A stretch of 64,000 nucleotides of DNA from Skeletonema tropicum (Eukaryota; Bacillariophyta; Thalassiosirophyceae; Thalassiosirales; Thalassiosiraceae): contig CM074135.1 in assembly GCA_037178625.1 (NCBI GenBank), forward strand, positions 1,676,001-1,740,000. The letters are read 5' to 3'. Both the position numbers and the translations under genes were made by a program. This document shows positions 63,026-64,000 of this stretch, in pieces (the first letter of the stretch is position 1; every line of letters begins with the position of its first letter). A model generated the notes under the pieces. That model was not told where the DNA came from. It saw nothing but the letters and a program-made list of their open reading frames with translations, and searched no databases.

Positions 63026-63295
63026 AACTTACCTATTTTAGATAACGAGGAATGACCCCACAGAGACACGTATCCATTTAAGGAGAAAACTCGTGTCAAC
63101 GAGGGAGAGCTAAATGACTCGCAACTTTGCATCGACAAAGCCGCCTATCCTCACTATTACTATTGCTATCCGCTGAAGAAGTTAATTCGAAAGCGTAGTC
63201 ATCCACGCTTCGGTAATATAGTAATACCACTTTATCTGATATTGGTTCATATATTGATTATAGAGAGAAGTAAGGTCGCTCGCTTCGCTCGCTCC
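63026..63295. repeat. right inverted terminal repeat (270 bp)
   Basis: Pairs with 59945-60230. Confidence 0.94.
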
Positions 63296-63815
63296 TGATT
63301 GTCTGATTATTCGAGATAGTCTTCTAGCACGTAAAGCAATAGCAATATCATGGATATTCTCAAAACAAATCATCTCCCTCCATAAGCATCATATGTCTCA
63401 TGTTCTTGGCATCTTAAACATCCCTAACCCTAACCCTAACTGGAGAGACATCAACAGGAGCTACATAATAGACAAGAATACATCAACAAGAGCAGCATCA
63501 ACAGGAACTGCATCAGAAACAAGAGAAAACTCAACATGAATTGCATAAACAAGCGCAACATCAGGAGCTGCACAAACAAGAGAAACCTCAACAAGAGCAT
63601 AAAGAAGAATCGAAGAATACTTCAGGTGAAAGCAAGGGCAGCAGCTGTGACAACAGACAACAAGGAACATCATTTCTTGCATTTACGCAAATAGAAAGGG
63701 TGCGAAAACGCTTAGCATTTATGATCCGACATTCCTCTGTACTACTTCATGATAGATTTAAACCTTTGTATCATAGCTTAGCTTGTAACATGTATCCAGT
63801 CCTAGTTAGCAGCTG
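63296..63815. repeat. right copy of 520-bp direct repeat flanking the Penelope-like element
   Basis: Apparently identical to 59425-59944; the telomere-type tract is at 63422-63439. Confidence 0.95.
63422..63439. repeat. telomere-type repeat, three CCCTAA units
   Basis: Second copy, within the right 520-bp repeat. Confidence 0.8.
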
Positions 63816-64000
63816 CCCTTGTCGGCCGCCTAGTCATCCGACGCATAGCTCGATCTGCGGCGAGCTCTGTTGCCATCAAGTACACATCAGATGTGGCAGC
63901 AGCATCCACATCGACATCTTCCTCGTCTTCTGGTAACTCCTCCTTCGCACTAGTGCGCCTCCTAGCAATGGTAGCTCGGCGAGCAAGAATCTTTTTCACA
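63816..64000 (-). other. partial open frame at the right edge
   Basis: A minus-strand frame is open from the window edge to 63802 (KKILARRATIARRRTSAKEE, then an acidic EDEEDVDVDAAA stretch and RAMRRMTRRP), with its last five codons inside the 520-bp repeat. Composition is protein-like (Arg/Ala/Asp), but there is too little to identify it. It may be the end of a gene cut by the repeat junction or an exon of a longer gene. Confidence 0.35.

Larger units (their letters stand above)
59945..63295 (-). mobile_element. Penelope-like retroelement with inverted terminal repeats, no endonuclease domain seen
   Basis: 3351 bp between the two 520-bp direct repeats. Its ends are inverted repeats of 286 bp (59945-60230) and 270 bp (63026-63295) whose tips read GGAGCGAGCGAAGCGAGCGA and its complement. 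Inside, on the minus strand, are a basic RGG protein frame and a reverse transcriptase frame. The RT lacks Ty3/copia protease, integrase and RNase H features. It fits the Penelope-like class (GTAMGTSVAVMYAGLYY motif B; RFVDDLSVLW motif C). No GIY-YIG endonuclease follows the RT. Confidence 0.8.

Noticed and set aside
1..64000. CRISPR arrays, rRNA genes, bacterial operons
   Set aside because: No spaced identical repeats with unique spacers, no rRNA-like sequence, and genes are intron-bearing eukaryotic units.

Overview
The window reads as nuclear DNA of a diatom or a close photosynthetic stramenopile. The evidence is as follows. Several proteins begin with a signal peptide followed at once by an aromatic-rich plastid-entry site of the ASAFAP type: the Rieske protein PetC, an HU protein, a SpoU methyltransferase, a Tat-type lumen candidate and a SAP protein. 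Introns are sparse and short (67-104 bp) with GTAAGT/GTGAGT-like donors. A long oxidosqualene cyclase and a Ty1/copia element are also present. Gene density is high from 1 to 41 kb; from 41 kb to the right edge most of the DNA is mobile or decayed.

Layout, 1-18 kb: the 3' part of a P5A-type ATPase, a TALE homeodomain protein, a complex I 21-kDa-type subunit, a RagA/B GTPase, an SLC44 (CTL) transporter, a mitochondrial-carrier-family protein with a signal peptide, a plastid SpoU RNA methyltransferase, a thylakoid-lumen candidate, a plastid SAP protein, the TFIIH subunit Tfb5 and a Josephin peptidase. 18-20.6 kb: two short tandem arrays and a 1.5-kb non-coding segment bounded by a 17-bp inverted repeat. 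20.6-41 kb: a phosducin-like protein, PetC, two unrecognised Ser/Asn-rich proteins, an 0.8-kb fold-back element, the oxidosqualene cyclase, a coiled-coil protein with a GIY-YIG-like end, the E2F partner DP, ASH2, a one-TM protein and a PDZ-like protein.

Layout, 41 kb to the end: a decayed, probably non-autonomous LTR element (41277-47154); an SR-rich gene broken by a 23-bp tandem duplication; a half-length MFS protein; a complete recent copia element (52574-57529) with 282-bp LTRs and a 5-bp target duplication, nested between ~310-bp inverted repeats; a plastid-type HU gene; and a 3.35-kb Penelope-like retroelement (59945-63295). That last element has no visible endonuclease, carries ~280-bp inverted terminal repeats, and lies between two seemingly identical 520-bp direct repeats that each contain three CCCTAA telomere-type units. 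This is the most unusual object in the window.

The host genes do not form an operon-like pathway. They are independent nuclear genes, several in head-to-head pairs, covering ER membrane quality control, TOR signalling, sterol synthesis, chromatin and cell-cycle control, and plastid function. Spliced models were built by hand from reading frame, GT-AG sites and family similarity. No database search was run.
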